Shown one piece after another: positions 23,301 to 35,500 of a stretch of 64,000 nucleotides of DNA. A program made the position numbers and the translations under genes. This stretch comes from Acanthopleura granulata (lineage: Eukaryota; Mollusca; Polyplacophora; Chitonida; Chitonidae): contig JABBOT010000002.1 in the NCBI GenBank assembly GCA_016165875.1, positions 33,324,997 through 33,388,996 of the forward strand, given 5' to 3'. The first letter of the stretch is position 1; the number at the start of each line of letters is the position of its first letter. Below the pieces are notes generated by a model, which saw nothing but the letters and a program-made list of their open reading frames with translations, was not told where the DNA came from and did no database searches.

Positions 23301-26300
23301 AGGACTGCTCTTGAAGATCTCTATGTACCTACAAACAAGGTGGATCAGGAATCAGCAAAAACACAATATCTTCATGATTCTGTACGTGGATTTAAGCTTT
23401 ACAACATTCAAAACTTGGTAACTGAGTTAAGGAATTTTTGATCAGGGTGGGATATCTCAAATAAAATTACATGTGTAGATGGGTTCTCTAACTTTATAAT
23501 GGTACGTACCTGGCACAGGAACAGATTTGACCAAGTACACTTTAAACAAAAAGTGTTTTCCATACTGAACTTGAAATAACAAACAAAACCGCAAATTCTT
23601 GAGACCACAGACAAGTCTTCCAAACACTAACTGTTTTACCACCACCCACTCATACAATACAGGTTTCTAATACAGCACTTTTTACTCAGTATTACACATA
23701 TCATAGCTTATAGTTTGACGGGGCTTGTTACTGAGTTGGCCACCCATGTTATACTACTGTGTGTACTGTTTGTGTTAATCCCACCTGGTTGACCCGTTCT
23801 ACCCACCGTTAACCACACAGTAATAAACAATAGTACTGCAGATAATCCAGCCCCATCAGGCCCAGCCTCCCACCTGTGCCCTATTCTTTCCATGTGCTTA
23901 TTCAAAGCCTTTTCTGCTATGTCTTGTGATGCAAACTGCACATAGGCCTCCCCCGTGCTCCTCCCCTGTCGGTCCTCTGGTAGCATAATCCCATTCGGAA
24001 CAATCTCCAATCCTATACACCCCGCCCAACAGAAATAGAGTGATACACTACAAAAACCACATCACATGTTAGGCAAATTGGCATAGGACTGGTCAGCGGA
24101 TATCTTAATCGTTCATTTACCTACAAGATTTCCATATGTCCCCAACTAGGAGCTGAATTCAAAAGCAGCACTTCATTTTGGAGGAATAGGAGATTAACTC
24201 ATGTTAAAAACAATGCTATAAATTTAAAGAATTATGGTGCTCTTTTTTTTTTTTAGTCATTCTTTTCCCCCTTTCTATCAATCTTCAAACATAGTTTTGA
24301 ATAATCAGGACCCTTTCTTCAGAAACTTTTTCTAGACATTTCCACAAATCCATCCTGACTTCTCATTCCTTTTTTACATTTTACAAAAGCACCAGTCTCT
24401 GATTTCATTTTCTCCCAAAAGAAACAAATAATTCTATCACATCAGTTTATGAAAAAAAAATGGCAAACAATGTAAATTACCGAAGAGAATTTTAAGATAT
24501 GTTTCACACAGTACCAAAACTAAGGCACAACAAACATATTTCCTAAAATTTCTGAAATACAGTAACACTGAAATGATAGAATTTTTCCCATGTAAGCTCC
24601 AATCAGAACTACCATGAATCTTAATTTAGCATCTGATATTTTGTCATGGATTTTGTAGTAAAATTGACAATGTAACCATACAGTGGAAAGTTGTTCACCA
24701 GATGTCCATATATACTAAAGAAATGTTCATATATACTCCAGAAGAAAAAATGTCAAGAATTACATACGTTTCATGATTTTCGCCACATGGAACAAGCAGT
24801 TTATATTTGGAGGCATCACCGTTCACCATTCAACAGGTGACACTGTTATGGAAATTGGTAGAGGGAATTTTGTTACATCTTCAGTCCAAAAGCCAATCGC
24901 TCTTCATTTTAATTTTAGCAGTATTTATCTTTGAGGGTGAGTTTCAGCTGTAAGGATTGCTAACTGTATTTTACTACACATGCACATTTCTATACAATAT
25001 CCCTTACAACATACTTTTTACCACACACCTCACAATCCCTGCACACTCTTCAGATGTTTCTAGCTTTGGCTCCAGGATTCTAACAACAGGTTCTAGTTTC
25101 CGGTGTAGGTCATTTGTAATATTAGATTTTTAGATTGCCAGAAAAATTAGTCTGCAAAAAATGCTGTATTATCCACACAGCCACATGACCAGACCGATTC
25201 CCCATGAAACTGAGGAGCAGTGAACATAGTCCACCAGCAGAACACTTTAGTTGGCCTCCAACACACACCTGTGAAAAATTGAGCTATTTCCTCTTTTGAG
25301 CAGCCAAATGGCAGCCCCCGCAACCTCAGTACAGCCTCTGTGGAGTTCTGTGAATGGGTTGTTCCTGAACGCTTTATTACCCAGTCCATCTCACTCTTCT
25401 TGGACTTGAATACTGGAATAATCAGTGAACAAATCGGTTAGTAATGTTAGACAAGGCAAGTGCCTGAAACTTTTCCCTGATAAGCATGATACACCAGCAT
25501 AATAGTACAGATTCATGATACACTAGAATCAAGGTTTTTAATGACAACGACTTATGGGTTTTAATGACAATGACAAAAGGGTTGTCATCCGATGTTCCAT
25601 GGCTTTAGACAAATATTGGTTTCAAATTTGTGAGTTTCAAGAAAATCTTTTTTGGCAGTCCAAGGAAAGAAGTGCTCAAAACTAGTATCCACCATTGTGT
25701 AATCATGTTTAAGGCTGAATATCGTGGATGAATCCAAGAGTCTTACAACCCATTATCATGATATTGCGTATCACTTAATTCTTGGTGGAAAGAACTGACC
25801 CCCATGCCATGAAGTCACAGAATAACTGAATATGTGTAAACAACTTGAGGGCCCCTGGTGGCAACAGCATTGCTTAGGACTGTTTACAATTCTCTGTGGA
25901 ACAGTTCAGTTGTAGAGAGTACATCTCATACCTTCAACATATCTTTGTCCCATATGTTCATTGTGTCTTTTTACAGCCATCTGTACATCTGCTTCACTGT
26001 TGAACTCCACAAAACCTTCACCACTGGGGCGGCCCTCTCGGGAAAATAAAAACTTCACCCCACTTTCACCTCCAACAATATCCAACCCTACAATCAGACA
26101 AGTAGTCAAGATTCATTTACAAGCACTGAATGACAGACTGTGCCTGTCAATGAGTCCTTTCTCCAAACTAACTAGGTTAGGAATCAAATTTCTGTTACAA
26201 ATTCAAAGTAACCACATAAAAGTGTTTATGTTATGTATGTTCATAAAGAAGCATGCTCTGTTGTGTCTAACAATAAACTTGCAAATATGTGTAAAATTAA

Positions 26301-26400
26301 TACCTTTAAAAAAGGTCACAACATCTTCTGCAGTAGCTGTCCATGGAAGTCCCCTCAGTCTCACCACGAACCCTTCATCCTCAGGAGCTGGCCCGGACAT
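20396..26400 (-). CDS. HNRNPH1: hnRNP H/F-type RNA-binding protein with three quasi-RRMs
   Basis: hnRNP H/F proteins bind G-runs in nuclear pre-mRNA and steer splicing and polyadenylation. Nine minus-strand exons join in frame to 534 residues: 26304-26400, 25932-26087, 25269-25412, 23874-24012, 23060-23328, 22336-22571, 21651-21786, 21074-21358, 20396-20538. Quasi-RRMs lie at about 11-86 ([25 protein letters not shown]), 111-184 ([26 protein letters not shown]) and 329-398 ([27 protein letters not shown]). Gly/Met-rich low-complexity stretches fill about 195-268 and 405-487; a short Gln run lies between. The tail ends in repeated GNM units. Order and motifs match vertebrate hnRNP H (about 449 residues), but the linkers are longer and richer in glycine. 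The symbol denotes the family; H and F are not separated in invertebrates. The leader contains an intron. Confidence 0.93.
22060..22205 (+). repeat. Degenerate interspersed repeat in an hnRNP H intron
   Basis: The stretch reads '...cccacagcgaccgcataggtgacaggctcatgggtcat...' and 'gcgttaacca'. It corresponds to the end of the 51205-51446 repeat ('ctcacagcgaacgcattgg', 'gtgctaaccaattgagcc'). It is an older copy between exons 6 and 7. Confidence 0.5.
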
Positions 26401-29175
26401 CTTGGCTGCTTACCAACGATGTGAATTTGAATAACGCGCAGCTGTGCGCATCAAGTTCTAGAGAAATCCTGAACAGAAAAAAGTAAGTTTCTTCATTAAA
26501 GGCATCTGACTATAATCTTAAAAGGTACTATTAGCCTTAGGAATTCGACAAAGACAGCATGACAAACACAGTACTCCTACAAATGAATACCCTAATTCAT
26601 CAACCTTTTTGCATATGAAAGAGCAACTTTCAGTACAATTTATGCACATTTATAATTTGATTTTGGAGACAAAACTACATTGGCTGGATTTTCTAGTCTC
26701 AGGGCTTCACAAAAAAGTATAATTTTATTAGTCAACTCAAAATAATCCATTCAGATTATGCTTGAAAACACAAATATATAAACATATATATGAATATGAT
26801 TTGCAAACATGCGAAAAGGTTGAAGAATTACAGTATTACATGTACAAGATTAGTTATGAGGGGTTATGCAAGCCGATCAGGTGAAAACAAAGCAAATTTT
26901 ACTCAGGCAAGATAAGCCTTCAATCAAATTTTAGCGTAAATATGAAAAATACAGCTTTTAGTCAAGATATTAATTCTGGAAAAGTAATCAAAATCTGTCT
27001 AGCCTTCAAACATGACAGTTTAAGTGAACTGTAGTACATTAAACTCTACAAATCGGCACAAATCAAAAATATGCCCATTTAGGTCCATGTTATTTATTAG
27101 CGACGCTTCGTGGCAATGAACCCGGACCCTCTGTAAAAACCATTCCTACCCTCCTCACTAAAATTTTTACATACAGGGCACAGTGAACAGAAGAAGATAT
27201 GCTATCAGTCAGTACATTAGTGAGTACCTTGTCACATCTACTCTCAGACCAAATAATACTAGTAGTAGTAGTAGACAGATTACATTATGTCAGATAGGAT
27301 AATCCTTGCCATCATCACACATAAATATACATTTAGTACACTAAACACAAGCTGCAGTTATTAACAACCATTTTGGCAACTTTGCACCCTACTTTTCTTC
27401 AACGTGGGATAAATGTGCACCATCAGACAAGCATGTGCAGAGTGCAGTATACAATTCTGTAGCTTTTGTGGCCGGTCTAAAATTTCACCTAATTACATTA
27501 GTCATGTCTGACCACTCAAGTGGACAAGTTTTTCGTCCAATGACTCACATCTGTTTCTGTGATGTATAGCAGCAGTGATAGGCTTCTTAATGACAATTTT
27601 GAGATGGCAGACATACAGCTGAGGTATCTCTGCTTGAGAAGTGAACATGGCTCTCAGTGTGTTTAACCAGTTGCTTGTTGCTGTAGAGCCTGGAATATCT
27701 TTATGTAAGAATAAGCCACCTCACTGCAACCCGTCATTTTCAAAAGGCATATGAACAAATTGGGCCAGTCTATGTTTTGACATTACAGCGTGGACATTGT
27801 CACTGATTTCTTGCCATTTGCATAAAACATTTGCTTTTCTCTAAGCATATGTCTACAAAAAAATGACCAACTGGGGTGAGTAAAGAATGTGTACACTCTA
27901 ACATTACCAGATAGAGCATGTTCGATTGATTATGCACCTTCTGCAAACGAGGCTGAGCATTTGAAATCTCGACAGAAAAGAACATGGTTCAAAAATCGAA
28001 AATGGGTGAATATAGGGCAAAAAGTCACTGTTTTATACATATTTTCAGCACATTGGTGCAGAAAGTGTATTGTCCTGTGATATCTTTTCCCGGCAATCAC
28101 TCATAATGCGAGATATTGAGCACAAGCTCTGTTAAATTCCGTCCACAACAGATGTTTTTTCACTACGCAGATGCCTCTTAGTATCTGTGAGCAATCAATT
28201 TGTGCAGTTTTAACTTTTATTCCGATCCATGAAGTTCAGGTTGATGGGCATGTCGCTTCTATAGGACGTCATTATTTTCCCAAGGTCATGTGCCTGTACT
28301 GTGTTTGCATTGGTTAAAAAATGGAATTTTTTATTGTACACAAAAAAAGGGTACAAAACCTATGTTCTTTTCAGTAACAGAAGTCTTACATGATATTTTC
28401 ATGTGCTCATCGCACTGATCACACATAGGTGTATGTGGAGTTCCCTTATGTGTTATCTTGAAGTTTCTGAAGACAATGACTGGCTTTGAACTCATCGCAC
28501 ACATCAGTGTTTGATCCCACGGCACACGTCTATACCACTACACCATTCGGCTTGTTGTATCAAAGTGTGTTTTTTACACATTGTTAAGACAGATGAATTC
28601 CGTAAGGTTTCAGTGCACATGTGCATGTCACATGGTTTTCTCATGTGGACAACATTTGAAAAGGGGATCCTCTATGCTATAGTCAGTGTTCAACAAGGCT
28701 CATTCAGGGAAGCACCAATGAACTAATGTCTAATAATGAACTAATACTTTTTGAAGACTAGCACGAGAGCCGAGATGTAATATGTTGCATGAGATTACTC
28801 TAACAGTGTAATGCACAGAAAATCTCATCTGCTCACATCTTATATCGTCTGTCCGTGTAAACTATAATATGGAAAGACCTGATAAGACGAGAGTAGATGC
28901 GAGTTCCTGTGTTAGCGCAGTAGACGATTAGGCTCACTTCTCTTCACAACAACAACAACCTATCAACAATATTCAAGCTCCTTTTGCTAGCCAATATGAC
29001 AACGTAACCAATCATATATACAAGTACGGGAAGTATTTCACAACAATCGGTCGCACACATAAGAAATGAGACAAACTGCGAGATAAAATACAGTGTATTA
29101 TTAGAAAAATGTCTTACCTTACCTTTCCTTTCTCACACTCCAACAAAATGGCGGCGAATAACTGGCGAATGGCCG
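26401..29175 (-). other. hnRNP H 5' leader with a 2.6-kb intron
   Basis: Upstream of the ATG, an acceptor (ttctgttcag) opens the coding exon's leader at 26468. The matching donor is near 29117-29122, where two overlapping donors (GTAAGGTAAGAC) sit 5 bases apart. The first exon would be a short non-coding one at about 29123-29175. The intron between has a short TAG-type microsatellite near 27260 and no coding sequence that I recognise. Confidence 0.5.
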
Positions 29176-29365
29176 GAAGCATGCGATAATTTTCAGTTTG
29201 GTAGCCAATAGTAATAATATTTAATCATTTTTGATATGTTGCTTGGATACTATCACTAAACCAAAATTTAATTATCGTTCGGCTACAACATACCGCCTAT
29301 TTTCCGGAAGGCCTTGATTTCCGGGTAAACAAAATATGACAGACAAGACCGCCATTTTGGGAAGT
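29120..29365. promoter_or_regulatory. Bidirectional promoter of hnRNP H and MOB1
   Basis: About 200 bases separate two divergent gene starts. YY1-type motifs flank the interval: aaaatggcggc at 29146-29156 (minus-strand gene) and accgccattttggg at 29348-29361 (plus-strand gene). Each reads CGCCATTTTG in the sense of its own gene. ETS-type CCGGAAG occurs at 29174-29180 and 29304-29310. This motif set is typical of TATA-less housekeeping promoters. The transcription starts themselves are inferred. Confidence 0.6.
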
Positions 29366-29520
29366 GACAGAGATTTCCCGTTGTAAATTTTCAATCTGTT
29401 GTCATCCGACGAATCCGAGCGATAAAAACTGCACAAGAGCTACATCACCCTCGTCATATATACTCTTGACAGCACACTTCTTGTTATATTGCAGAGGGAG
29501 AAGAGTGTTTACAATCGAGG

Positions 29521-32500
29521 ATGAGTTTTCTCTTGTAAGTATACACTATACGGTATATAGGTTCGTTGAAGTTGTACTGGGCCCCATTTTTTTTTGTAAA
29601 CAAAAGCAGTTTATTGACAGTTAGGGAATAGGCGAGTGTTTAAATTAAGACAACCCCTTGGTCTGATTAAATATGAGCTAGTACTGAATCCCATTGTGTG
29701 CGAAAATTGTATAGTGAGCCACATACAGGCATAAATTTGATGTAATTACTCTAATTTGTCTAACTCGTCACGAATTTTGGCATATGTATATCCGTAACGT
29801 GAACCCTTATGTGAGATATTGAACAGGACAACGATTGTCAAAATAACTCAACCCCTTGTAAGGCTCTACACCCTTGGCGAAAACGGTACTATAGGCATTT
29901 CTAAATAACAGCTGGAGGTTCAGTCATGTTTAAGGTTACGGAAGGTCTTGAACTCGTTGAAAAGAGAGTACGTGGCACCATGCATGTAAATGAGAGGTTT
30001 TCTGAAGTATTGATGGATGCTGTGTCATTGAATGACATCATTGCCTGTTCAACTTGCAGAACATCTCATACACAGGAGTGCCTCCAGATAGGCCAAACTG
30101 ACAGATTCAGTGAAGTATGAGTTCATCAAGACTTTGATAGAAATATGGAAATGTGATGATAGATTTGATTTTAAATTGTTAACTGTGGATATCAATAAAC
30201 CAAATCAGCACTGGAGCTGTTTCACGATATTAAAGCTGTTTGGGCAAGACATGAATGGGTGCTTTTGCCAAATAACATGAAAAAGACGTGATTTGTGGTA
30301 GTTGCTACTACAACAACATTCTAAGGTATAACGACAACCGGAAATTCCGTCTTTTAGCGTTCTTTTGCATTACTTTGCAAGAGCACCCACTCATGTCTCG
30401 CCCAAAAAGCGTTAATCTTGCAAGACGGCTCCAATGCAGATTTGGCTTAACCTTGTGATCTTTACAATCAGTAATCAAATGTGAATGTCATTGTGAACAC
30501 ATTAGTTGCCAATTTAAGCAGTACTATTCTATAGCCAGTGACACAGTTAACCATGGATTTAGCAGACGGGACCAGTACAAAGACCGAATTGGAGAAATGA
30601 AAAAAACAAACCATGAGTTGTTGTAATTTCGGGTTATTACTTGGACCGAACTAAAAGAGAAACTCAACCACGGATGCTGGCATGATAAGCCCTTTTAAAT
30701 AGGTTATCTCCTGTTTTTGTCCTCCCAGTTTTGTGACATGACTCCAACAACTTGGCTCTTGAGCTGCAGTCTCATTTGCAATCTTCCTTAGTCTGCAAAT
30801 ATATCTGAAAATAAAGCAATTTGTCATCTAACATACTGCAGTGATAAAGCCTTGCTAGAGTATACATACACCAGTCGTTCATCATACCAAGTACCTGATG
30901 TGTACAGCCACAACCATAGCAAGTACCTTACATAGGCTATTCACCAGCCTATGATAAAAGCGCATGAATCCTGATCATAAGGTAGTGAGATAACTATATA
31001 GTAACTCAACACATTAATCTTCAGTTGAAACATAACAAACAACATTTTTTTCAAGATCATAATGTGGGATCTGTGTGTTTGTGGAGGTGTTTTAAGTTCA
31101 GAAGATTTCTGTCACTCAAATTTATTAACTCTTGATGTTCTTTCTGTTTGTATACTAACCGGTAAATTCAGTGCCCAATGATTTCTTGAAGTAGGCATGA
31201 GCAAATGGTGTGAATCATAGATCAGTGGATTCACCTATTACCCAAGCTTTTTTGGGCTTGAACAGTGACTCAACGAAAGGAACATGGGATATCTTGGATA
31301 TCTACAGCGTTATAATGACCCAGTCATTTCTGGAGGGGTGACCATCAACATCAAGGGAGTACATAATCCCTCAGAGCTGCACTAGTACCCGATGATTTCA
31401 TTGGAACACCATGTTTACAGAGGGTTAAAAGTGGCGTGCAGGGAAAATTGGATGTTTAACCTTATAGTTCCAAGGTAAAACAGATTGTAAGGTAATGACA
31501 AAGGCTCTATCATACCTCAGGTGGATATACTGTAATCCTTGATCAGGTCAGTGAGGAGAAGTGTGGACTCCGGTAATATTTTGGACCAAGTCCTTGGGTT
31601 ACTTGAATTTCCCGCCTTTATACACTTCAGCAAGTACTCTCTACATCAAAATGGAGTTACACTAAGTGCATCACTAGAGTGACCGTAGATCATATTTCGT
31701 TTGATTTCACATATGTCATAAAGAATATTAATAAAAACAGTTTCCTAATTTATATCTCAGTGGCCTGAAACGTGTAGATCTCCAGATAAACGCAAACCTA
31801 TTTATTAGAGCGGTATGGGAAAAAAAAAATTGGCTGCCCCATGCTGCATGCAAGTAGGACATGGCACCTTCTACCAGCTCAAGGTGAGAAATACACAGAG
31901 ACTGTGTCCGGCAACTAGTTAACCTGATAAGTAACAAGTTTTCGGTACTTGATATTTCAAATTTAGCTGTGTAATTAACATCACAAAATTGTGATTAATC
32001 TGCATAGTAGTCACTACAACAACAACATCATATTTGCATTGCTTTCTGTGTTTGATGTTTTATGCATCCACTGTTTGCTGCATAATTCCAGAAATATCAG
32101 CATGTCTGCTACATATTAAGCATTATATGGACTAGAAAACAGTTATATCAGAGAAGGAAATATATTTGTCTCAATATATTTCTGTATGGCTTGGAATGTG
32201 CTCTGTTTGACTGTGTTACTTTAATTGATGTCCAGGCAGCAGTTCATGTGTTGCGGTCAACTTCTGTGTGGTCAACCCCTCTCTAGTCCAGTCTACAATG
32301 TTCACCACAACAGAGCAGCTGTGGTCAAATCAGCACCGAGCCACAGACAAAGGCCTGCAGCCTTCAAAGTTAGAGGCTGAAAATGCTTTCTGTGGCTAAT
32401 AAAGTGACAAGATTTTAATGTAACACTTTCTACTTGGTATTTTCTGTTTGCCCATAGTTTTTGCTACGAGTTACTGTGAACGGGAAGGCAATTTGCATTG

Positions 32501-35500
32501 CCAAGTTTTAAAAATATAGATATTCAAGCTTGCAAATAGGTGACTGACATTTTTGAAAACACACCCTTGGGTAAAGTGGTATGACCCTGCTTCCATGGTA
32601 TATAGTACTGGACAAGATTTACTTGGTTCACACCACTCCCAACAAAGGCGTGTTTTCAAAAATTTCAGGCACCTATTTGCAGGCTTGGATATTTAAATGT
32701 GGTAAGCATGCCACAGCTATGTTAAGCCATAGGCCATCAACCAAATTTAGCACCCAGCTCTCATTGTCATGAGATATTTCACGAGATGCTGCGAGATTCT
32801 CACTGAAAAAAATGGCAGCTATCGGAAATGCGAATGTTATTTATAAGCTGTATTGTTTATTTCTAGTCTGTGTTTGTTTGCTATGCTTACACAACACAGT
32901 ACTGGGTGCCAATGCTACCAATCCTGTAAATAGGTGCCTGACATTTTTGAAAACACCCCTCTGGTGAAAGTGGGTTGACCCAAGAGACCTTTGTTTAGTA
33001 ATATAAATCATTCACAACATGGTTATACCACTTCATCCAAACAGGTGTTTTCAAAAATGTCAAGCACCTATTTGCAGGCTTGAATACTATTTGTAAATGC
33101 TGGGAGATGCAAACAGCTTCTACACATGTAACCATTACTCAGTCAGCAAACACTACTTTGTACTTATGTGGTTAATGAAGTTTTTTAGTGGTACCTGCCT
33201 GTGGGAAGGTATTATAATAGTCCAAGCTATGAATAGGATGTGGACTGGTCAGACATACCCCTTAATGTATTTACTATCTTGGCTCAACATTTAAAAACCT
33301 TAGGCAGTTGCAACACTAAAATATCTTGCGCCCAAAATTTGGGAGTAAAATTTGATATAGTTAATTAATATGAAGTGGTACAGTGCCTTTGAGATACAGT
33401 CCTACAGAACAGTAGGTCACTCAACTACTGTGTATTTCAGAGGTAGAATTAAACGTTTCAACAAGGATACAGAAGCGTGTTACATAAAAAACTGTGGCCG
33501 TTAAAGGCACATGTAAGACTATTGAATAAATACGTATATGTGGAAGTCCTTTTCATACTGTGTATGTCAGCGGTACTACTCTGTACAGGACATAATTTGT
33601 AGGTGAGAATTTGTTATTTATTGATGAATAAGGACTTCAATATGCTTTGTCGATGACTGGCCAGGTTCTATTCAGACTTGATCTATTATAAACCTGCACT
33701 GTGAGTCATCATCTTCCTGGGCAAGGTACCAATTGGTTTACTGTGAACAAGGCTGGATTCTCAAATCAGCTGACCAGTTCTCCCACATGTACTCCATGTG
33801 CAGAATACCTCTCTGGCACACAGCGGGCAAGCACTGATTGCTTGTGTTACTCTTATGTATTGTGCATGTATTGTATTTGTATTGGTAAAACCATCATTCA
33901 GCCATGTTGGTGATGTATATCAGCTTTAATACAGCTTTCTTCCCTCGATTACTTTTATCTTCATGTTATGATGCACACAGTTTGTTTACTGCTAAAACAG
34001 TGGCTGATGTGTGAGGCTGACAAATCATGTGGTTCACTTTTGGAACATGAGTTATTTATATTATGTTTGATATTAACATTCTTTCAGATTTTTAGAACTT
34101 CCCTGTTCTGTAGCATGCAGCGCCATTTTAGATGTACAAGTCTGTGGCATGTGATTTCGATAATTACTCGTATACATGTATGTATATCACTGAGTCCATG
34201 TGCATCATAAATATATTGATCAAGCTCTCTTAATTGTGCTGATGTCTGTGAAAAAAAAAGTATGGAAGAGTCCTGAAAAAAAAAGTCAGTGAATGAAAGA
34301 AAAATGTAAGGAAACAGTACAAATTACAGGATGCTGGACATAGAGATGCATCAACATATACATGTGGTGTGCATCGGTGTAGTCTTCTTCATGACTTATG
34401 TTACATCTACCTGTGTGTGAAAAAAACCTTCAACGTAAAGTTCCTCCTTTGGGGGTTCATAGAAGTCCTTTTTCCACCAACCGACCGTTAATCTCAGGAG
34501 GAGTTTTTCTTTCAGTCGAAATTGAATATTTTGTTTCAACTGACCTTTTAGGTACCAAAATTGAATATTTTGTAAACCATTCCTCATTAACTGAAATAAT
34601 TATAAGTGCCTATATATGAACTCAAGCTGGCCTTCAATCTGTTTGATATTATTAATTGATAACAGGCATAAATTGCAGTTGTTGTTATCTCAAGCTTCCA
34701 TACTCAAACAGTGTTGAGGTCTGTGAAGACCTGCCCAGAAGCTTACAACCAAGATAATCTGGATCAAAACTCTCTACAATTAGTGTTGACATCTTGAATC
34801 ATGATGCTGTTTTGGTGCCATAACGAATTAAGCAAATTGTCACTGTAATTCTCAGTCCGTGAAAAGGTATGTGAAAAAGAATTAACTTGAAAGGTTGGGG
34901 GAAAAGCACAAAAACAGTATAACATACAAAGAAAAAATGGTTGAGACAGAATAGAGTTGATTAATATTCATGAAACATCTTACATGAAAATAATAATGGA
35001 ACTAGATGAATTTTTTTTTATATATAAATTTTCTTGAAATATTATCCTTTTAAACATAATCATTCCAGTTCATAGCAACAGTTTAAATGACATTTCTGAT
35101 AATGGTTATTGTGAAGGATTTTGAAACCCTTACTGACAAGTTACAGGTCACGTAAAATTTAAAAAAAAAAAAAAAATGATTGTAAATCAGGAAAAAAACA
35201 GAATCTAACGTGAATGATGGAATTTTATTTTATAATTACTGGTATCTAGAGGTTGTTCTATGACCATGAATGCAGGGTGCCAAAAGCTGGAAGTCATGTT
35301 TGACAGACAATCTTATAGCCATGAACAAAAGAAAACATGCATTTAAAGTGAATGGAGGTGGCGAAAAAATGTTTCATATTTTCACATGTAAGTGGTGCAT
35401 TCATGTAAGTGGCACACCCATAACTAATGAGATAAATTCCAGAAAAACTCCTTGTACCCATAAAAGTTTTGCTGAGTAATTTTTATGAGATAGCTCTGTT

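Noticed and set aside
27258..27275. Short TAG-type microsatellite as a regulatory repeat
   Set aside because: Only a few units; nothing suggests function.
31985..32040. Possible third copy of the 30190-30450 foldback element ('ctacaacaacaacat')
   Set aside because: Only the simple loop-like words match; no arms are present.
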